A DNA stretch of 15,005 bases. Origin: Bacillota bacterium. Lineage in GTDB: Bacteria; Bacillota; Clostridia; Acetivibrionales; DTU013. The notes under the pieces were generated by a model that saw only the letters and a program-made list of their open reading frames with translations, had not been told where the DNA came from and did not search any database. Made by a program: the position numbers and the translations under genes. Shown piece after piece: positions 11,895 through 15,005 of the stretch (its first letter is position 1; every line of letters begins with the position of its first letter). The stretch lies in assembly GCA_023415815.1 (NCBI GenBank), contig JAEZJL010000407.1, positions 1-15,005 of the forward strand. Reading direction: 5' to 3'.

Positions 11895-13319
11895 TCATGA
11901 CAGGACGACGCCGTCGGCCTCAAGCCTTCTGCGCAGCGCGGAAATATCGACGTCCCTCACGGCAACGCCCGAAGCTGCGCTCATCGCGGCTGCGGTCCCG
12001 GCAGCCTGGCCCTGTATGAAGCAGGAGCCTACCAGCCTTGTCGACATGTGCGCGACAAAGTCGCGGGTAATCATCCTGCCTGCGACCAGCAGGCCGTCGA
12101 TATGTCTCGGGACAATGGCCCGGTAAGGTATGCCGAACCAGCGGCCGCCTTTTATGGTACTTCCGTAGTAATTGGAGTCATTGCCCCCGAAAATGCCTAT
12201 CGTATCCTCCGGGATCAGGCAGTTTATCACGTGTTCATCCGTAATGTCATACTCGCATTCGACGCAGCGCGTGCTCCTTACTCCCATTGAAGGCGCCGTC
12301 CAGTTCACATAGCTGTTTTCAAATCCGGGGAGCTTGTCTTTAAGCATGGCCGCAAACCGGAACACCCTTTCGCGGAGGAACAGCTGCGCTTCGGTCAGTT
12401 CGTCCGCACTTACCGCATTGATATATGGATTCCTGGCAAACCGGCCGTTTTTCACCGCATCGCGCAGCGCGGGCGTGCTGACGCCGTTGATATAGGTTGC
12501 CTCGCCCTCGTGGGTGGAAACGATATAGGGCCCCCAGACCGAATTTTGCTCCATAAAATCCTTGAACACCGGGTCTTTTACCAGGTCGATGGCCAGCCAG
12601 CAAACCTTGTCGGAATCGCTTCCCTTTTCGCCGTAACCCAGATGCGAATTGATCCCTTTGCCCTCGCCGTATGCGATCGTTCTGTTTAAATCGACATTGC
12701 CCATACCGAACATCAGGCCGATGCCGAGGCGCTCAGGCATGTCGGTATATGGGACGCCCGCCCGGGCGGCCACATCCCCGTCGCCCGTACAATCGATAAC
12801 GGCTTTTGCAAGCAGCGCCTCCCTGCCCGATTTGCTCTGGATGATCACGCCCCTGACCTGCCTGCCGTCCTTGACGACGTCGCAGAACATCGTGCTCAGG
12901 TATAGCTTTACGCCCTCCCTCTCAAGGATTTGCAGCAGGGCGTTTATCAAAAGCTCCCTGTCGACCTGCGTGCCGACCGATTCGTGGCCGAAGTCGATGG
13001 CTTCCTCCACATGTCCCGGACTGTGGCCCTCGGCCTTCATAATGTCCACAAGCTCCTGCCCGATTCCAGCGACGCACTGCTTTTTTTCGACGCCGTGGGC
13101 AAGGTAAGCGTTGAAAAAGCTCATCCACTTGATTCCGCCGCCGAGCAGGACGCCGCCGGGCACATTGCCCTGCTCCACCAGGATGGTCCCCGCTCCGGAG
13201 CGCGCGGCGGCAATCGCCGCAATAACGCCCGCGGTGCCTCCGCCTACCACGATAACATCCGTCTCCTCCCTTACGGGAGTGTTCAATTCTTCATTAATAA
13301 CCGGGTTATAAAATTCCAT
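11895..13319 (-). CDS. FAD-dependent oxidoreductase (FAD_oxidored family), copy 2
   Basis: A 474-residue paralogue of the next gene. It has the same motifs: DVIVVGGGTAG (21-31), Glu49, VIDCTGDGDVA, WGPYIVSTHEGEATYINGVS, PSMGVRSTR and HMSTRLVGSCFIQGQAAG. By eye well over half of positions agree, with one clear difference, an insertion of about ten residues after the INGVSTP segment (KNGRFARNPYIN). Two intact tandem copies suggest either two related substrates or a heteromeric enzyme; which is not visible. I start at the ATG at 13319, nine bases after GGGAG; the ATG at 13328 directly abuts that ribosome binding site. It lies 18 bases after the MalG-type permease stop, so transport and oxidation are one operon. 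Confidence 0.92.
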   Translation of the reverse strand: MEFYNPVINEELNTPVREETDVIVVGGGTAGVIAAIAAARSGAGTILVEQGNVPGGVLLGGGIKWMSFFNAYLAHGVEKKQCVAGIGQELVDIMKAEGHSPGHVEEAIDFGHESVGTQVDRELLINALLQILEREGVKLYLSTMFCDVVKDGRQVRGVIIQSKSGREALLAKAVIDCTGDGDVAARAGVPYTDMPERLGIGLMFGMGNVDLNRTIAYGEGKGINSHLGYGEKGSDSDKVCWLAIDLVKDPVFKDFMEQNSVWGPYIVSTHEGEATYINGVSTPALRDAVKNGRFARNPYINAVSADELTEAQLFLRERVFRFAAMLKDKLPGFENSYVNWTAPSMGVRSTRCVECEYDITDEHVINCLIPEDTIGIFGGNDSNYYGSTIKGGRWFGIPYRAIVPRHIDGLLVAGRMITRDFVAHMSTRLVGSCFIQGQAAGTAAAMSAASGVAVRDVDISALRRRLEADGVVLS

Positions 13320-13337
13320 ATCATTCATCTCCCTTTA

Positions 13338-14183
13338 TCAGCCTTTAATGCCGGTAAGCGCTATACCCTGTATGAAATACTTCTGGCAGAAGGAAAACAG
13401 CACGAAAATGGGTATCAGCGAGAGCACCGACCCCGCCATGATGTATCCGATGCCCGAACGCTTGTCTCCCTTGAATTCCATGATGCCCAGCGGTATCGTA
13501 AAGAGCGGTCTGCTCGATATGAACATCAGAGGGTTCTCATAATCGTTCCACGCCCAGACGAAGGTGAAAATGGTAAAAGCCGTTATGCCGGCGGTTACCA
13601 GCGGGACGGCTATCCTGGTGAACTGCTTGAATTCGCTGCAGCCGTCGATCCTCGCGGATTCGAACAGCTCGTTGGGAAGAGACATGATGTACTGCCTGAG
13701 CAGGAAAGTCCCGAAGGTTGAAATAAAGCCCGGTATGATCAGGGCAAGATGCGTATTGTAAAGGCCCAGGAAACGGAAAATGGCGAGCCTTGGCACAAGC
13801 AGCATGGTGTTCGGGAACATCAGCGTGGTTATGTAAAGGAAAAATACGAGGTTGCGCCCCTTAAAGTCTATCCGGGCAAAGGCGTATGCCGAGAGCAGGC
13901 TTGTCACCACGCAGCCGACGGTGGAAATGACCGATATCTTGACCGAATTCCAGTAATACACATAAAACGGTATGAGCGCGGACCACACTTCGGTATAATT
14001 TTTAAAATTCCACCGCTGGGGTACCCACTGTATCGGAAAAGTAAAAATATCTTTTTCAAATTTAAAGGAAGTGGAAAGCATCCATATAAACGGCAGTATC
14101 ATCAGTATCGATATAAAGAGCATTACGCCTGTCAGCACCACTTTGAATATGGTCTGCTTGTTTAGCTTTTCGCTACTCAACAT
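13338..14183 (-). CDS. Carbohydrate ABC transporter permease, MalG type
   Basis: A 281-residue inner-membrane permease of the CUT1 family. Six membrane segments are visible, beginning with about 13-35 and ending with about 247-267. The cytoplasmic EAA loop, which contacts the ATPase, reads ELFESARIDGCSEFKQF (172-188). The C-terminus, QKYFIQGIALTGIKG, is the standard MalG ending. GGAGGAG lies upstream of the ATG, and 18 bases separate it from the MalF-type gene. The substrate-binding protein and ATPase are not in this window; the former is expected further upstream and the ATPase may be a shared one elsewhere. CUT1 systems import oligosaccharides, glycerol phosphate and similar compounds; the substrate here is unknown. 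Confidence 0.97.
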   Translation of the reverse strand: MLSSEKLNKQTIFKVVLTGVMLFISILMILPFIWMLSTSFKFEKDIFTFPIQWVPQRWNFKNYTEVWSALIPFYVYYWNSVKISVISTVGCVVTSLLSAYAFARIDFKGRNLVFFLYITTLMFPNTMLLVPRLAIFRFLGLYNTHLALIIPGFISTFGTFLLRQYIMSLPNELFESARIDGCSEFKQFTRIAVPLVTAGITAFTIFTFVWAWNDYENPLMFISSRPLFTIPLGIMEFKGDKRSGIGYIMAGSVLSLIPIFVLFSFCQKYFIQGIALTGIKG

Positions 14184-14201
14184 GAACTTCTCCTCCTTCG
14201 G

Positions 14202-15005
14202 TTAGTCAAAAAACACCCAGCGCTTCTGCAGCTTAAGCTGTATAAAGGTGATGAGCAGGACAAACAGGAACAGGATGACCGATACCGCGTTTGCATAGCC
14301 TATTTTGCTGTATTCGACAGCCAGCTTGTATACATAATATACAAGCACAAAGGTCGCCCTGCCGGGTCCGCCCTGCGTTATGATCTTGATGGGGGTGAAT
14401 ATCTGGAACGCCTGGATCACGACCGTGATCATGACAAAAAACGTGGTGGGCGAAAGCACCGGCAGCGTTATCTTGAAAAACCTCTGCACAACGTTGGCCC
14501 CGTCTATTTCGGCCGCTTCGTAGTAGGTGGCCGGTATGTTCTGCAGTCCCGCGATGAATATGATCATATAATAGCCGACGGTCTGCCAGATGCCTATGAT
14601 GGCGATTGACAGCAGCGCGTATTTGGAGGACTGGAGCCAACCCGGAGGATTCTGGATTCCAAACGTCTTCAAAAACATGTTGATGGGGCCGTAGGACGGT
14701 GAAAACAGGTTGAGCCATACCATCGACACCGCTACGATGGAGGATATGTAGGGCATGTATATCATGAGCCTTATGGGTGTGCGCAGATATACCTTGTCAT
14801 TTACTATAACGGCGGCCAGAAGCGATAAAATAATGGTGATGGGTATGGTGATGATTACATATACGAACGTATTTGCAAAAGCGTCCATAAACCAGCTGTC
14901 GGTAGCAAGCGCCGCGTAATTTTCCATCCCGATAAACTTTATTCCGGGCAGGCCTGAAACAAGGTTCCAATCGGTAAAGCCAAGAAAGAAGGAAGAAAGG
15001 ATCGG
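14202..15005 (-). CDS. Carbohydrate ABC transporter permease, MalF type (5' end outside window)
   Basis: 267 residues of a CUT1 permease, cut at its N-terminus by the window edge. The frame stays open from 15005 through a typical SSFFLGFTDWNLVSG segment, which in MalF/UgpA-type proteins lies in the first membrane helix and following loop, so the ATG at 14927 is internal. The EAA loop is present (YYEAAEIDGANVVQRFFKI), followed by TLPVLSPTTFFV, and the protein ends with a basic tail (LQKRWVFFD). About 30 to 50 N-terminal residues are probably missing. It forms the heterodimeric channel with the MalG-type partner encoded 18 bases downstream and is the first visible gene of the cluster; the promoter lies outside. 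Confidence 0.97.
   Translation of the reverse strand, partial: PILSSFFLGFTDWNLVSGLPGIKFIGMENYAALATDSWFMDAFANTFVYVIITIPITIILSLLAAVIVNDKVYLRTPIRLMIYMPYISSIVAVSMVWLNLFSPSYGPINMFLKTFGIQNPPGWLQSSKYALLSIAIIGIWQTVGYYMIIFIAGLQNIPATYYEAAEIDGANVVQRFFKITLPVLSPTTFFVMITVVIQAFQIFTPIKIITQGGPGRATFVLVYYVYKLAVEYSKIGYANAVSVILFLFVLLITFIQLKLQKRWVFFD

Noticed and set aside
8473..13319. C-glycoside cleavage system (oxidoreductase plus TIM-barrel deglycosylase)
   Set aside because: The oxidoreductases are of the FAD_oxidored type, not the GMC or GFO/IDH types I associate with those systems, and no small partner subunit of the deglycosylase is present.

Overview
The window looks like chromosomal DNA of moderate G+C from an anaerobic, probably spore-forming member of the Clostridia (Firmicutes). 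The evidence is a tRNA-dependent T-box leader, strong AGGAGG-type ribosome binding sites, a TSCPD-domain (TIGR03905-type) protein, a bacterial Ku gene, a free-standing pyruvate-kinase C-terminal-domain protein, and MalF/MalG-type sugar permeases. I see no rRNA, tRNA, CRISPR array, insertion sequence or phage gene.

Left part (1-3962): DNA repair and housekeeping. Minus-strand genes encode an MGMT-like DNA-binding protein that lacks the alkyl-acceptor cysteine, a small helix-turn-helix protein, and an intact Ku. Immediately downstream of ku, where the ligase and polymerase partners are expected, lie two short remnants. One matches the start of an ATP-dependent DNA ligase and the other the two ends of a LigD-type polymerase; both have lost their middles. 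Divergent from ku, a plus-strand pair encodes a pyruvate-kinase C-terminal-like protein and the NADH pyrophosphatase NudC.

Centre (3963-7140): a sigma-A-type promoter, a complete T-box riboswitch with a likely leucine (CUC) specifier, its intrinsic terminator, and one large gene. The 843-residue product fuses an AP-endonuclease-2/xylose-isomerase-like TIM barrel to a complete acyl-CoA synthetase. A leucine T-box on an acyl-CoA ligase suggests a link between leucine starvation and acyl-CoA supply, for example activation of isovalerate; this is inference. A bidirectional terminator at 7086-7126 ends this unit and the convergent one.

Right part (7171-15005), all minus strand: a sugar or sugar-acid uptake and catabolism cluster. 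In transcription order it holds a MalF-type permease (cut by the window end), a MalG-type permease, two tandem paralogous FAD-dependent oxidoreductases, an IclR regulator with its own promoter, a TIM-barrel isomerase/epimerase, a D-2-hydroxyacid dehydrogenase and the TSCPD protein. The likely logic is import of a carbohydrate or sugar acid, flavin-dependent oxidation, isomerisation, then NAD-linked interconversion of a 2-keto and a 2-hydroxy acid, under IclR control. The substrate cannot be read from the sequence.
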